From Niabella aurantiaca DSM 17617 (GTDB lineage Bacteria > Bacteroidota > Bacteroidia > Chitinophagales > Chitinophagaceae), in contig NZ_KB893626.1 in NCBI RefSeq assembly GCF_000374125.1, forward strand, positions 124,001 through 188,000: DNA of 64,000 nucleotides. Reading direction: 5' to 3'. Position 1 is the stretch's first letter; the number at the start of each line of letters is the position of its first letter. The notes beneath the pieces are model-generated. The model was given only the letters and a program-made list of their open reading frames with translations, was not told where the DNA came from and did not search any database. The position numbers were made by a program, and so were the translations under genes. Of this stretch, positions 34,483 to 43,795 are shown one piece after another.

Positions 34483-35319
34483 ATGAAAAAAAATTGGTTG
34501 CTTCTTACGGTCTTTATTTCCGGTATTGCAACGGCGCAGGTACCGCGGCTTGAAAAAGTATGGGAAACAGATACGATCATCCCTGTCCCCGAATCCGTTC
34601 TGCCCGATGCAAAGGCTAACACGCTTTATGTATCGCTGATCAATGGCGGGGGATGGGATGAGGACGGAAAAGGTGGTGTGGGCAGGTTGAGCCCGGACGG
34701 GAAACAGTTTGACGCTACCTGGATCGAAGGATTGGATGCGCCCAAAGGCCTGGGAAGGGTGGGCAATAAACTGTTTGCGGCTGATATCTCTACGGTGGCG
34801 GTCATCGATATCCGGAAAGGAATTATTGAGAAAAAGATCCCCATTGAAGGAGCCGCCGGTTTAAATGATATCACTACGGATGGCCATGGTGCTGTTTTTG
34901 TTGCTGACTCCCGGAAGGCCAGGATATGGAAGCTGGATAAGGGACGGCCGGTCCTGTACCTCGACAGTGTTAAAGGGGCGAACGGGCTGAAAGTGATTGG
35001 CCCGGATCTTTATTTTGCAGAGGGCAAAAAGCTGAAAAAAATAGATCCGCAAAAAAAAGTATCGCTGGTCGCAGAGCTGCCGCAGGGCATTGATGGTATT
35101 GAGCCCGTGGGCAATGGAAATCTTATTGTTACAGCCTGGAGCGGGTATATCTTTTATGTGACGGCTTCCGGTAATGTGACCCTGCTGCTGGATACGCATC
35201 TTGAAAAGATGAATACGGCCGATATTGGTTATGATCCCATAAAAAAGATGCTTTATGTTCCCACTTTTAATGCAAAAAAAGTGGTCGCGTACCGGCTCCT
35301 GCAGGAGGGAACGAACTGA
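34483..35319 (+). CDS. SMP-30/gluconolactonase-like beta-propeller, secreted
   Basis: 278 aa with signal peptide (MKKNWLLLTVFISGIATAQ). The mature protein is a six-bladed propeller with repeats such as LYVSLINGGG, LNDITTDGHGAVFVADSRKA, IWKLDKGRPVLYL and GIEPVGNGNLIVTAW. It resembles SMP-30/gluconolactonase/LRE proteins. A lactonase role would fit with a nearby periplasmic aldose dehydrogenase, which makes aldonolactones, but the metal ligands could not be placed with certainty, so it may only be a binding propeller. Confidence 0.7.
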   Translation: MKKNWLLLTVFISGIATAQVPRLEKVWETDTIIPVPESVLPDAKANTLYVSLINGGGWDEDGKGGVGRLSPDGKQFDATWIEGLDAPKGLGRVGNKLFAADISTVAVIDIRKGIIEKKIPIEGAAGLNDITTDGHGAVFVADSRKARIWKLDKGRPVLYLDSVKGANGLKVIGPDLYFAEGKKLKKIDPQKKVSLVAELPQGIDGIEPVGNGNLIVTAWSGYIFYVTASGNVTLLLDTHLEKMNTADIGYDPIKKMLYVPTFNAKKVVAYRLLQEGTN

Positions 35320-35327
35320 TCAAAACG

Positions 35328-35355
35328 AAAAAACGGCTCCGGGAGCCCCGGGCCG
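35328..35355 (-). terminator. Intrinsic terminator of the zinc peptidase gene
   Basis: On the minus strand a GC-rich stem (CGGCCCGG paired with CCGGAGCCG, one bulge, short loop) is followed directly by six T. It lies between the convergent SMP-30-like and zinc peptidase genes, 33 bases past the latter's stop codon. Confidence 0.6.
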
Positions 35356-35387
35356 CTTTGAACAAGGTTGGCCGGCCGTCTGCCGGT

Positions 35388-36074
35388 TTAGTCCCTTCTG
35401 CCCATAAATATCGAAATATACTGCAACAACATTACCACAGCAGCCAGTGCGGCCACCACATAAGTGGTTGCAGCCCATTTTAACGCATCTTTAGCCATCG
35501 GATATTCCCTGTTGTCAGTAATATTGGTGTGATTGAGCCAGGCCAGGGCGCGCTTGCTGGCATCAAATTCAACAGGCAGTGTAATGAGCGAGAACAAAAC
35601 GGTAATGGCCATCAAAACTATACCGGCCAGTAAAAGCGTATAGCTGCCGGAGGCTGCCAGCACCAGACCTGCCAAAAGCACCCAGTTTACGATCGTAGAG
35701 CTGAACTGTACGGTCGGTACCAGTTTGCTGCGCATCTGGAGCGGGGCATATTGCGTGGCATGTTGTACGGCATGGCCACATTCGTGGGCAGCCACGGCTG
35801 CTGCGGCTACGGTATGCCCCTCATAAACCTCGGGGCTCAGGTTGACCGTTTTTTTGGCCGGATCATAGTGATCGCTCAAAAAACCCTGTACAGAAGTTAC
35901 CTGTACGTCGTAAATACCGTTTTCACGGAGCATTTTTTCGGCAACTTCCTTTCCGCTCAGGCCGGAAGACAGCGGAACCTTACTGTACCGGGTAAATTTG
36001 CTTTTTAAAATCATCGATACTACCATGCTGATACCCATGAATAGCAGCGATACCATCATAATTCCTGGCGTCAT
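35388..36074 (-). CDS. Zinc metallopeptidase (YugP type), membrane protein
   Basis: 228 aa of the Zn_peptidase_2/YugP family. The N-terminal helix is MTPGIMMVSLLFMGISMVVS. The catalytic motif is H97-E98-CG-H101 (HEXXH). Membrane helices follow (VQFSSTIVNWVLLAGLVLAA, LLLAGIVLMAITVLFSLITL, and one near the C-terminus). The third zinc ligand is expected in LPVEFDASKRAL (E or D). It is a widespread housekeeping membrane protease of unknown substrate. Length is normal. Confidence 0.88.
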   Translation of the reverse strand: MTPGIMMVSLLFMGISMVVSMILKSKFTRYSKVPLSSGLSGKEVAEKMLRENGIYDVQVTSVQGFLSDHYDPAKKTVNLSPEVYEGHTVAAAAVAAHECGHAVQHATQYAPLQMRSKLVPTVQFSSTIVNWVLLAGLVLAASGSYTLLLAGIVLMAITVLFSLITLPVEFDASKRALAWLNHTNITDNREYPMAKDALKWAATTYVVAALAAVVMLLQYISIFMGRRD

Positions 36075-36346
36075 ATTTTTTGATTTTTTTTATATACCGC
36101 AAATCTCTGTCCAACCGGCAAGATAAAGAAGGCAACCGACTTTTTGTCATGTAGATAAGTTTTTTTAAGGATATTTTAAAAGATGTTTTTTGAATAAATT
36201 ATTAATAATCAACATATTATTTGTTTTTTACGGCCTGAAATTTCATCAGTTTTTAATTTCTTAACCCTCCGGTCCCGGAATTTGATTTTTTATTTCTAAG
36301 CCAGATTTGTACCTTAGTAGCAGAATTTAATGGGTTAGTAAGTATT

Positions 36347-36373
36347 AAGGTCAGTCGAAAGATTGGCCTTTTT
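36347..36373 (+). terminator. Terminator-like hairpin with GNRA loop in a divergent region
   Basis: AAGGTCAGTC-GAAA-GATTGGCCTT forms a 10-base stem with two G-U pairs and a GAAA tetraloop, followed by TTTTTACTTTTT. It reads as an intrinsic terminator on the plus strand, yet the nearest plus-strand gene upstream ends a kilobase away, beyond a minus-strand gene. A possible promoter (TTTG at 36281, CAGATTTG at 36302-36309) lies before it. It may end a short RNA of about 60 bases or form part of the radA leader. The remaining 36075-36489 region is AT-rich with no gene. Confidence 0.45.
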
Positions 36374-36489
36374 ACTTTTTGAGAATCGAGATCCGGGAAT
36401 TGAGCACAAAGCTATTTTTGGATTTTGCCGGTCTCTTTCCTGAGGCCCGATTCTGAAATCTCAAATCTCAATTCTGTTATCTTTACGGC

Positions 36490-37875
36490 ATGGCTAAGGT
36501 TAAAAAATCGTTCTTCTGTCAGCATTGCGGGTATGAAAGTGTTAAGTGGCTGGGACAGTGTCCTTCCTGTGCGCAATGGAACACATTTGTTGAAGAAGTG
36601 ATCGATAAAGGATCAGACAAGACAGATTGGAATCATTACACCGGGGAAACAAAACGCAGCAATAAAACCATATCCATTCATGATGTGATCAGCAGGGAAG
36701 AAGAGCGCATGGTAACCATTGATGCAGAGCTGAACCGTGTATTGGGGGGAGGCATTGTTAATGGCAGTATTATTTTGGTTGCAGGCGAGCCGGGCATCGG
36801 AAAAAGTACCTTGTTTTTGCAATGCGGCCTGCAGTTTACAAATACAAAAGTTTTATATATAAGCGGAGAGGAAAGTGAGCAGCAGATCAAAATGCGCGCA
36901 GACCGGCTGGCTGCCGGCGGACTGAAGAAGGTGAATGAACAGTTTTTTCTGTTAACCGAAACTTCCACCCAAACCATTTTTCAGGAGATTAAGAAGCTGA
37001 AACCACAGCTTGTTATTGTAGACTCTGTGCAAACCTTGCAATCGCCGGTAATAGATGCCTCACCCGGAAGCATATCGCAGATCCGGGAATGCACTTCAGA
37101 ATTTCAACGGTATGCGAAGGAGACACATACGCCAGTTTTTTTGATCGGGCATATTACCAAGGAGGGAAGCATCGCTGGTCCAAAGGTGCTGGAACATATG
37201 GTAGATGTGGTATTGCAGTTTGAAGGCGACCGGCATTATGCCTACCGGATCCTGCGTACCTTAAAAAACCGGTTTGGCAGCACGTCCGAGCTGGGTATTT
37301 ATGAAATGACGGATACAGGTATGCGCGGTGTACTGAATCCTTCGGAAATATTGATCACCCAGAAAGAGGACCAGTTGAGCGGTATTGCGATTGCAGCAAC
37401 CATTGAAGGGGTGCGCCCGCTGCTGATCGAAATCCAATCACTTGTAACGCAGTCGGTGTACGGAACGCCTCAGCGGACGGCTACCGGTTTTGATCTGCGG
37501 CGTCTGCAGTTATTGCTGGCAGTACTGGAAAAGCGGGGCGGGTTTCATTTTGGCGTTAAAGATGTGTTCCTGAATATTGCCGGGGGCATCAAGGTCGAAG
37601 ATCCTTCCATTGATCTGGCGGTACTTTGTTCCCTGTTGTCGTCTTACGAGGATATACCCCTGGCCCAGACCATTTGTTTTGCAGGGGAAGTGGGCCTGAG
37701 CGGGGAAATACGGGCGGTTAACAAAATTGATCAGCGGATTGCTGAAGCAGAGAAGCTGGGCTTCGAAAAGATCATTGTTTCCAAATACAATCAGTCGTTA
37801 AAAAATACGAGCCGGTTTCATATTGAGGTCATCCGGATGGGCCGGGTGGAGGAGGTGTACCAGTATCTGTTTTAG
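36490..37875 (+). CDS. radA: DNA repair protein RadA
   Basis: 461 aa RadA, a RecA-like branch-migration ATPase for recombination intermediates. The N-terminal zinc finger is C10-QH-C13 ... C24-PS-C27. The Walker A motif is GEPGIGKST (from G99). The RadA-specific KNRFG starts at K259. The C-terminal Lon-protease-like domain (about 300-461) contains VFLNIAGGIKVEDPSIDLAV. Start, length and order are normal for the family. Cytoplasmic housekeeping gene. Confidence 0.96.
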   Translation: MAKVKKSFFCQHCGYESVKWLGQCPSCAQWNTFVEEVIDKGSDKTDWNHYTGETKRSNKTISIHDVISREEERMVTIDAELNRVLGGGIVNGSIILVAGEPGIGKSTLFLQCGLQFTNTKVLYISGEESEQQIKMRADRLAAGGLKKVNEQFFLLTETSTQTIFQEIKKLKPQLVIVDSVQTLQSPVIDASPGSISQIRECTSEFQRYAKETHTPVFLIGHITKEGSIAGPKVLEHMVDVVLQFEGDRHYAYRILRTLKNRFGSTSELGIYEMTDTGMRGVLNPSEILITQKEDQLSGIAIAATIEGVRPLLIEIQSLVTQSVYGTPQRTATGFDLRRLQLLLAVLEKRGGFHFGVKDVFLNIAGGIKVEDPSIDLAVLCSLLSSYEDIPLAQTICFAGEVGLSGEIRAVNKIDQRIAEAEKLGFEKIIVSKYNQSLKNTSRFHIEVIRMGRVEEVYQYLF

Positions 37876-37939
37876 ATTTACCGCAACCAAAGCGGTTTGC
37901 TTCCGGTTCCTTCTTATATTTGGGAATAAGCTAAACTTC

Positions 37940-38641
37940 ATGAACACCGTACAACGCGTTTTTGGCGCTTTTTTCCATCTCTTTTATCCGCATGTTTGTG
38001 CCGGCTGCGGCAGCGATGCACTGCCCGCCAGCAGTGAACTCTGTCTCTCCTGCCTGCACGGGCTTCCGGTTACCGGTTTTGAAAATCATCCGGACAATCC
38101 TGTTGAAAAGATCTTTGCGGGACGGCTTCGGATAGAGGAAGCCTGTGCGCAGTATTATTTTTTAAAGCAGTCGTCCATACAAGAGGTGCTGCATCAGCTA
38201 AAATACAGCGGCAACAGGGCGCTGGGACACCAGTTGGGAGTGCTCCTGGGAACTGCGTTAAAGCGATCGGAACGCTTTAATACCATTGACCTGATCGTGC
38301 CGATGCCGTTATTCAGCAGCCGGCAGCGGGAAAGAGGCTATAACCAGGCGGAGATCCTGTGTGCCGGTATTGCGGCCGTGATGGACCGGCCGGTTTGTAA
38401 GCAGCTGGTTTACAGAAGCGAACGGACTGCCTCCCAAACAAAAAAGAACCGGATCGACCGCTGGAACAATATGCAGGGGAAGTTTCGCATTGCGGACGGC
38501 ACACCAGGAAGGGGCCGCCACCTGCTGCTGGTGGATGATGTGGTGACAACGGGTGCAACGCTGGAGGCCTGTGGCAGCGTCCTATTAGAGATCCCCGATG
38601 TGAAATTGAGTATAGCGGCCCTTTGCTTTGCCAGTGACTGA
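37940..38641 (+). CDS. ComF family phosphoribosyltransferase-like protein
   Basis: 233 aa. The start at ATG 37940 was chosen because the frame further upstream overlaps the end of radA and gives no family sequence. An N-terminal zinc-binding part (CAGCGSD, CLSCL) precedes a type I phosphoribosyltransferase fold with the PRPP loop LLLVDDVVTTGATLEACG and the ComF signature PMPLFSSRQRERGYNQAE. ComF proteins help in DNA uptake and recombination. Position next to radA fits a joint role in processing single-stranded DNA. Confidence 0.88.
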   Translation: MNTVQRVFGAFFHLFYPHVCAGCGSDALPASSELCLSCLHGLPVTGFENHPDNPVEKIFAGRLRIEEACAQYYFLKQSSIQEVLHQLKYSGNRALGHQLGVLLGTALKRSERFNTIDLIVPMPLFSSRQRERGYNQAEILCAGIAAVMDRPVCKQLVYRSERTASQTKKNRIDRWNNMQGKFRIADGTPGRGRHLLLVDDVVTTGATLEACGSVLLEIPDVKLSIAALCFASD

Positions 38642-38714
38642 GGATGCAGGCTCCATTGTTTTAACGGGGAAGAATAAAAAAAAACCGGTTACCTTTAACG
38701 GATAAATTGAGTAT

Positions 38715-39233
38715 ATGAAAATTTTTTTAATGGCATTCATGCTGGCTGCAGGGATTGCGGCGAGTTCTATTTATGATTTTAAGGTAGATGGTCTGACGGG
38801 CGGCTCCATTAATTTCAATGATTTTAAGGGAAAGAAGATATTGGTGGTGAATACGGCCAGTAAGTGTGGCTACACCCATCAGTACGAAGGGCTGGAAGCG
38901 CTGTATAAAAAGTATAAGGACAAGCTGGTGATTGTGGGCTTCCCGGCCAATAACTTTAAATCCCAGGAGCCAGGCAGCAATGAAGAGATTGCTGCGTTTT
39001 GTCAAAAGAATTACGGTGTTAGTTTCCCGATGGCCGGTAAGATTTCGGTTCAGGGAAAGGATATGGCACCAATCTATAAGTACTTAATTGCTGAAGCGGA
39101 GAAAAAAGGAATAAAAGACCCGATCAAATGGAATTTTACGAAGTTTTTGATTGATGAAAAGGGCGCATTGATTACCGTGTTCCCATCGAAGGTAGAACCC
39201 ATGAGTGAGGAGCTTTTAAGATACCTGAACTAA
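38715..39233 (+). CDS. Glutathione peroxidase family thiol peroxidase
   Basis: 172 aa thioredoxin-fold peroxidase with a probable signal peptide (MKIFLMAFMLAAGIAAS). The peroxidatic cysteine is C51 in NTASKCGYTH. The glutamine of FKSQEPG (Q84) and the WNFTKFLID segment complete the catalytic tetrad. A second cysteine in AAFCQKNYG suggests it uses thioredoxin instead of glutathione. It probably reduces organic hydroperoxides in the periplasm. Confidence 0.9.
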   Translation: MKIFLMAFMLAAGIAASSIYDFKVDGLTGGSINFNDFKGKKILVVNTASKCGYTHQYEGLEALYKKYKDKLVIVGFPANNFKSQEPGSNEEIAAFCQKNYGVSFPMAGKISVQGKDMAPIYKYLIAEAEKKGIKDPIKWNFTKFLIDEKGALITVFPSKVEPMSEELLRYLN

Positions 39234-39270
39234 GTCGTCTATATATTTTTCCGGCAACAAGCAATTAATG

Positions 39271-39297
39271 GCCCCTATAAAAAGGGGCTATTTTTTT
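39271..39297 (+). terminator. Intrinsic terminator after the peroxidase gene
   Basis: GCCCCT-ATAAAA-AGGGGC followed by TATTTTTTT. A six-base GC-rich stem with a T-run, 37 bases after the peroxidase stop codon and 22 bases before the amidohydrolase start. Confidence 0.8.
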
Positions 39298-39318
39298 ATA
39301 TTCGCTGTAAAATAGTTT

Positions 39319-40953
39319 ATGCGTACGCTGGCCATCGCTGTATTTATAAGTGCATTTATGATCGCTTGCAGCTCAAAAAAGGAAGCCGACCTGTTGGTAT
39401 TTAATGGCACCATTTATACGGTGGATGCCTCCTTCAGCAAGGCGGAAGCGATGGTGGTGAAGGACGGCAGGATTATAGCACTGGGCACCCAAAGCGAGCT
39501 GGAACAACAATATACAAGTAAAGAGCAGTTCGATGCGAAGGGAAGATTTATTTACCCGGGTTTCATTGATGCGCATGCGCATTTTATCGCGTATGCAAAC
39601 GGGCTTTCCGAGATGGACCTGGTCAATACATCGAGCTGGGAGGAGGTATTGCACCGGTTCAGCAATTATAAGACGGACGATACTACCAGCTGGATCATCG
39701 GGCGGGGCTGGGATCAGAACGATTGGCCCGTTAAGGAATTTCCTTCCAATGAGGCGCTTAATAAAATGTACCCCAACCGGCCGGTGTACCTGGCCCGTAT
39801 AGACGGGCATGCTGCGATTGTCAATAACAGGGCGCTGGAGCTGGCAGGAGTAAAAGTGGGCGATACAATCGCCGGAGGCGAATACCAGACAAAGAATGGA
39901 GTGCTTACCGGCATCCTGATCGATAATGCCATGGATAAGGTTGCTTCCCGGATCCCCGGGCCATCCCTGGAGGAACGGAAAACGGCATTGCAGCAGGCGC
40001 AGGCCAATTGTTTTGCGCAGGGGCTTACCTCGATCCATGACTGCGGACTGAACCATGATGTAGTAGAGCAAATAGAGGCATTGCAAAAAAACGGTGCGTT
40101 AAAAATGCGGTTATATGTAATGCTGAGCGATGCCCCTGAAAATTACGATTACCTGCAAAAACGGGGGATCGTTAAAACGGATCATTTGACGGTACGGGGA
40201 TTCAAATTATATGCCGATGGGGCGCTGGGGTCAAGAGGGGCCTGCCTGTTGCAGGACTATGCCGACAAACAGGGCTGGAAGGGCTTTTTGCTCAGCAGCC
40301 CGCAGCATTTCAATTCGATGGCAGTGCTGATCGCAAAAAATAAATGGCAGATGTGTACCCATGCAATTGGCGACAGCGCTAATCGTACCCTGCTGAAGAT
40401 CTACGCAAAGCACCTGAAGGGGAAGAATGATCTGCGCTGGCGGATCGAGCATGCCCAGGTGATCGATCCAAACGATTTTCATTTTTTTGGTGATTACAAT
40501 ATCATACCCTCCGTTCAGCCCACCCATGCCACATCGGATATGTACTGGGCCGGCGACCGGTTGGGTGCAGACCGGCTGAAGGGCGGCTATGCTTATTTGC
40601 AGCTGTTGAAGGAGAACGGCTGGATCCCGCTGGGAACGGATTTTCCTGTGGAAGATATTTCGCCGCTGAAAACTTTTTATGCGGCTGTTGTACGTAAAGA
40701 CGCGAAAGGGTTTCCGGCACCGGGTTTCCAGATCGAAAATGCGCTGACACGGGAGCAGACATTGCGGGGCATGACCATCTGGGCAGCGAAGGCCGCGTTT
40801 GAAGAACAGGAAAAAGGCAGTCTGGAACCCGGGAAGCTTGCTGATTTTGTGGTGCTGGATCGCGACCTGATGCAAACCCCGGAAACAGAACTATTAAAAA
40901 CAGCAGTGTGGGAAACCTATTCCGGTGGGGAGAAGGTATTTGAAAAGAGATAA
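39319..40953 (+). CDS. Amidohydrolase (YtcJ-like), lipoprotein
   Basis: 544 aa metal-dependent amidohydrolase with a lipoprotein signal (lipobox IAC, C17). The first metal motif is PGFIDAHAHF. Later ligands lie in THAIGDSANR (H), RIEHAQVI (H) and PLGTDFPVEDI (D). The YtcJ family signature GWDQNDWP is present. Members hydrolyse N-acyl or amide bonds; substrate unknown. Lipidation places it in the envelope. The last bases of the gene, including the stop codon, form part of a long terminator stem. Confidence 0.88.
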   Translation: MRTLAIAVFISAFMIACSSKKEADLLVFNGTIYTVDASFSKAEAMVVKDGRIIALGTQSELEQQYTSKEQFDAKGRFIYPGFIDAHAHFIAYANGLSEMDLVNTSSWEEVLHRFSNYKTDDTTSWIIGRGWDQNDWPVKEFPSNEALNKMYPNRPVYLARIDGHAAIVNNRALELAGVKVGDTIAGGEYQTKNGVLTGILIDNAMDKVASRIPGPSLEERKTALQQAQANCFAQGLTSIHDCGLNHDVVEQIEALQKNGALKMRLYVMLSDAPENYDYLQKRGIVKTDHLTVRGFKLYADGALGSRGACLLQDYADKQGWKGFLLSSPQHFNSMAVLIAKNKWQMCTHAIGDSANRTLLKIYAKHLKGKNDLRWRIEHAQVIDPNDFHFFGDYNIIPSVQPTHATSDMYWAGDRLGADRLKGGYAYLQLLKENGWIPLGTDFPVEDISPLKTFYAAVVRKDAKGFPAPGFQIENALTREQTLRGMTIWAAKAAFEEQEKGSLEPGKLADFVVLDRDLMQTPETELLKTAVWETYSGGEKVFEKR

Positions 40954-40993
40954 GACCTGTTAGGTTTAAAAAACCTAACAGGTCTTATCTCTT
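40945..40993. terminator. Bidirectional terminator: 23-base perfect stem
   Basis: Left arm 40945-40967 and right arm 40971-40993 are perfect complements around AAA (AAGAGATAAGACCTG... paired with ...CAGGTCTTATCTCTT). The left arm starts two codons before the amidohydrolase stop (TAA 40951-40953). The right arm ends 4 bases from the stop of gnd on the opposite strand. It would serve both convergent genes. Confidence 0.75.
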
Positions 40994-40997
40994 ATTG

Positions 40998-42455
40998 CTA
41001 TACGTCGTACGTTGTGGAAGCGGTATCACCACCTCTTCCGGTCCAGTTGGTATGAAAGAACTGTCCGCGGGGCTTGTCCGTTCTTTCGTAAGTGTGGGCT
41101 CCAAAGTAGTCGCGCTGGGCCTGTAACAGATTTGCCGGCAGGCGTTCCGTGCGGTAGCCATCATAGAAGCTGATCGCTGCATTCAGGCAGGGTACCGGTA
41201 TCCCGTTTTGTATGGCTGTGGCCGTCACCTGTCTTAATCCACCCTGGCAGGCCTGGATCTTTTCTGCAAAGTACGGATCCAGCAGCAGGTTGGCGAGATC
41301 AGGATTTTTATCAAACGCTTCTTTAATATTGCTCAGGAAACGGGAACGGATGATGCATCCGCCTCTCCACATCAGCGCGATATTGCCATAATTCAGTTCC
41401 CAGTTGTATTCTTTTGCTGCCGCTTTCATCATCTGGTAGCCCTGGGCATAGGAAATTACTTTGGCGGCGTACAGCGCGTCTCTTAAATGATCGATGAATG
41501 CTTTTTTGTCGCCGTCAAAAGCCGGCGTGGGACCTGCGGTCAATACCCTGGACGCTGCTACACGCTCGTCTTTCAAGGCAGAAAGACAACGGGCAAATAC
41601 GGACTCGGTGATCAGGGTAAGCGGAACACCCAGCTCCAGCGCCACGGTTCCGGTCCACTTACCGGTACCTTTTTGTCCGGCGGTGTCCAGGATCCGGTCG
41701 ATGATGGGCGTGCCATCCGCTTCTTTATAGGCCAGGATGTCGCGGGTGATCTCGATCAGGTAGCTGTCCAGTTCGCCCTCGTTCCATTCTTTAAATACTT
41801 CGTGCATCTCGTCTGCGGACAAACCCAGCACATTTTTCATGATGTGGTAGATCTCATTGATCAGCTGCATATCGCCGTACTCGATCCCATTGTGCACCAT
41901 TTTTACAAAATGACCGGCGCCACCGGTACCTACCCAATCGCAGCAGGGAGTACCGTCGGCCACCTTAGCCGCTATGCCCTGGAAAATGGGCTTCACTGCG
42001 GGCCACGCCTCTTTTGAACCGCCGGGCATAATGGAGGGGCCCAGTAACGCGCCTTCTTCTCCGCCAGATACACCGGTTCCGATAAAGTACAGGCCCTTGC
42101 TTTCTACGTATTTTACCCGGCGCTCGGTGTCCGGAAAATGAGAGTTCCCTCCATCGATGATAATATCTCCCTTATCCAAATGCGGAATCAGCAGCTCGAT
42201 GAAGTCGTCTACCGGTTTGCCCGCTTTTACCATCAGCATTACTTTTCTTGGCGCTTTTAAAGAGCTTACCAGATCTTCGATCGATTTTGCGCCGTAAATA
42301 TTCTTTCCTTTTGCCCTTCCGTTTACGAAATTTTCTACCTTATCAACGGAGCGGTTGTATGCGGTTACATGAAAACCCTTGCTTTCCATATTGAGGATCA
42401 GGTTTTCGCCCATCACTGCCAGGCCGATGACGCCTATGTCAGATACTGCATTCAT
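40998..42455 (-). CDS. gnd: 6-phosphogluconate dehydrogenase, decarboxylating
   Basis: 485 aa oxidative pentose-phosphate enzyme, converting 6-phosphogluconate to ribulose 5-phosphate with NADP. The Rossmann loop is GLAVMGENLILNMESKGF. The NADP-binding NR motif is AYNRSVDKV. Substrate motifs are IIDGGNSHFPDTERR, GTGVSGGEEGALLGPS and GGAGHFVKMVHNGIEYGDMQ (catalytic lysine in HFVKMVHNGIE). The C-terminal tail ends FFHTNWTGRGGD. Length is that of the long homodimeric form. Cytoplasmic, highly conserved. Confidence 0.96.
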   Translation of the reverse strand: MNAVSDIGVIGLAVMGENLILNMESKGFHVTAYNRSVDKVENFVNGRAKGKNIYGAKSIEDLVSSLKAPRKVMLMVKAGKPVDDFIELLIPHLDKGDIIIDGGNSHFPDTERRVKYVESKGLYFIGTGVSGGEEGALLGPSIMPGGSKEAWPAVKPIFQGIAAKVADGTPCCDWVGTGGAGHFVKMVHNGIEYGDMQLINEIYHIMKNVLGLSADEMHEVFKEWNEGELDSYLIEITRDILAYKEADGTPIIDRILDTAGQKGTGKWTGTVALELGVPLTLITESVFARCLSALKDERVAASRVLTAGPTPAFDGDKKAFIDHLRDALYAAKVISYAQGYQMMKAAAKEYNWELNYGNIALMWRGGCIIRSRFLSNIKEAFDKNPDLANLLLDPYFAEKIQACQGGLRQVTATAIQNGIPVPCLNAAISFYDGYRTERLPANLLQAQRDYFGAHTYERTDKPRGQFFHTNWTGRGGDTASTTYDV

Positions 42456-42641
42456 AATTACGCGAGATTAATGTATAAACTAAAGTGATTAAATATTATA
42501 AATGCCCCAAATTTAACCCGCTGACGGGTTAAATCCAATTCCTTGCCGCTGATATCCGGTATAATTGCAAAATTTACAATTAACGGGGTGTTTTGATGAT
42601 ACTTTTTTAAGAAGCGCGGCGTTGTGTGGAATCGTTCGGGT

Positions 42642-43691
42642 TCAGGGTATCTTCTTCAGCAGGATCACAAAAACCGGGAAGTGGTCGCTGTAGCCGCCCC
42701 GGTACACATCGCCGGCATAACTGCGCAGGGGATAGCCTTTATAGGGGCCTATGTTTTCGATCAGGTCGTCTTTTTTGAAGATCGCATTTTTGTAAAAGAA
42801 AAAGCCGGACTGGGCCCTGTCCAAAAAAGCTTCTGAGATCAGGATCTGGTCAAAGAGACTCCAGGCATCCTGGTAAGCCAGCGTACCCGCTCCGTTTTTA
42901 TAAAGCGCTGTCCACGGATTGTAGAGTTCCCCCATTTTTATTAGGTTAGCGTTTTCCGTGGTCTGTAATCCTTTTGTTACGCTGTGGTTGACGGGGTCGT
43001 CATTCAGATCGCCCATCACGATGATACGGGTCATGGGGTTGCGGCTGATCAGGGTGTCGATAAACCTCCGGATAGTCAACGCAGCTGCCATCCGGCCAGG
43101 TTCCGATTTCTTTTCACCCCCATAGCGGCTGGGCCAGTGATTTACGAAAACGTGTACCCGCTCGCCGTCGAGCAGGCCGGTTACCCACAGGATATCGCGT
43201 GTATAAACGGAGGTTTTTGCACCCCTCGGAAGCAGCACATACAGCGCCCTGCTTTTGAGCACGCGAAAATACCGGGGATTATAGAGCAGCGCCACATCGG
43301 CGCCACGGGCATCCTTTGAATCGTAGTGCACATACCGATAATTGCGGCCGGCAAGCAGGGGGTGCCGTACCAGGGCGTTCAGCACCGTGCTGTTCTCGAC
43401 TTCCGATACGCCCAGCAGTGCCGGCCCGTCTGGATTGACATTGGTCCCGATCCGGGAGATGACCGTTGCCAGGCGGGTTGTTTTTTCATTGAAGACCGCG
43501 CCGGTATAAGCTTTTGTGCCGCGCGGCGTAAACGTTTCATCGTCGTGCTTTTCATGAAAAATGGTATCGTAAAAGTTTTCAAGATTGTAAAACGCGATGA
43601 TGGCGGACCGGTAGGACCGGGGTTGTGCGGATGCACTGATACAGCAGCCGCTAATAACAGTCAGCATCAGCAGCAGTGGATTTTTTTTCAT
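42642..43691 (-). CDS. Secreted endonuclease/exonuclease/phosphatase family protein
   Basis: 349 aa. The start was set at the ATG that gives a signal peptide (MKKNPLLLMLTVISGCCISA, ending SASAQ); upstream codons look non-coding. Fold motifs are IAFYNLENFYDT, LLGVSEVENS (metal glutamate), NHWPSRYGG, VMGDLNDDP and SDHFPVFV (catalytic histidine). The family covers DNases, inositol phosphatases and sphingomyelinases. Divergent from a TonB receptor and a DUF5689 lipoprotein, a common neighbourhood in Bacteroidota that suggests use of an external phosphorus-containing polymer, perhaps nucleic acid. Confidence 0.85.
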   Translation of the reverse strand: MKKNPLLLMLTVISGCCISASAQPRSYRSAIIAFYNLENFYDTIFHEKHDDETFTPRGTKAYTGAVFNEKTTRLATVISRIGTNVNPDGPALLGVSEVENSTVLNALVRHPLLAGRNYRYVHYDSKDARGADVALLYNPRYFRVLKSRALYVLLPRGAKTSVYTRDILWVTGLLDGERVHVFVNHWPSRYGGEKKSEPGRMAAALTIRRFIDTLISRNPMTRIIVMGDLNDDPVNHSVTKGLQTTENANLIKMGELYNPWTALYKNGAGTLAYQDAWSLFDQILISEAFLDRAQSGFFFYKNAIFKKDDLIENIGPYKGYPLRSYAGDVYRGGYSDHFPVFVILLKKIP

Positions 43692-43795
43692 ACAGTTCCA
43701 GGTTAGATGTTTAACGATGAGACCTTTTGGAGGTCCGTGTTTTTCAGAAGTAAATATACCAAAGATTATTTGTTTTTCTCGTAGGATCCAGGTTG

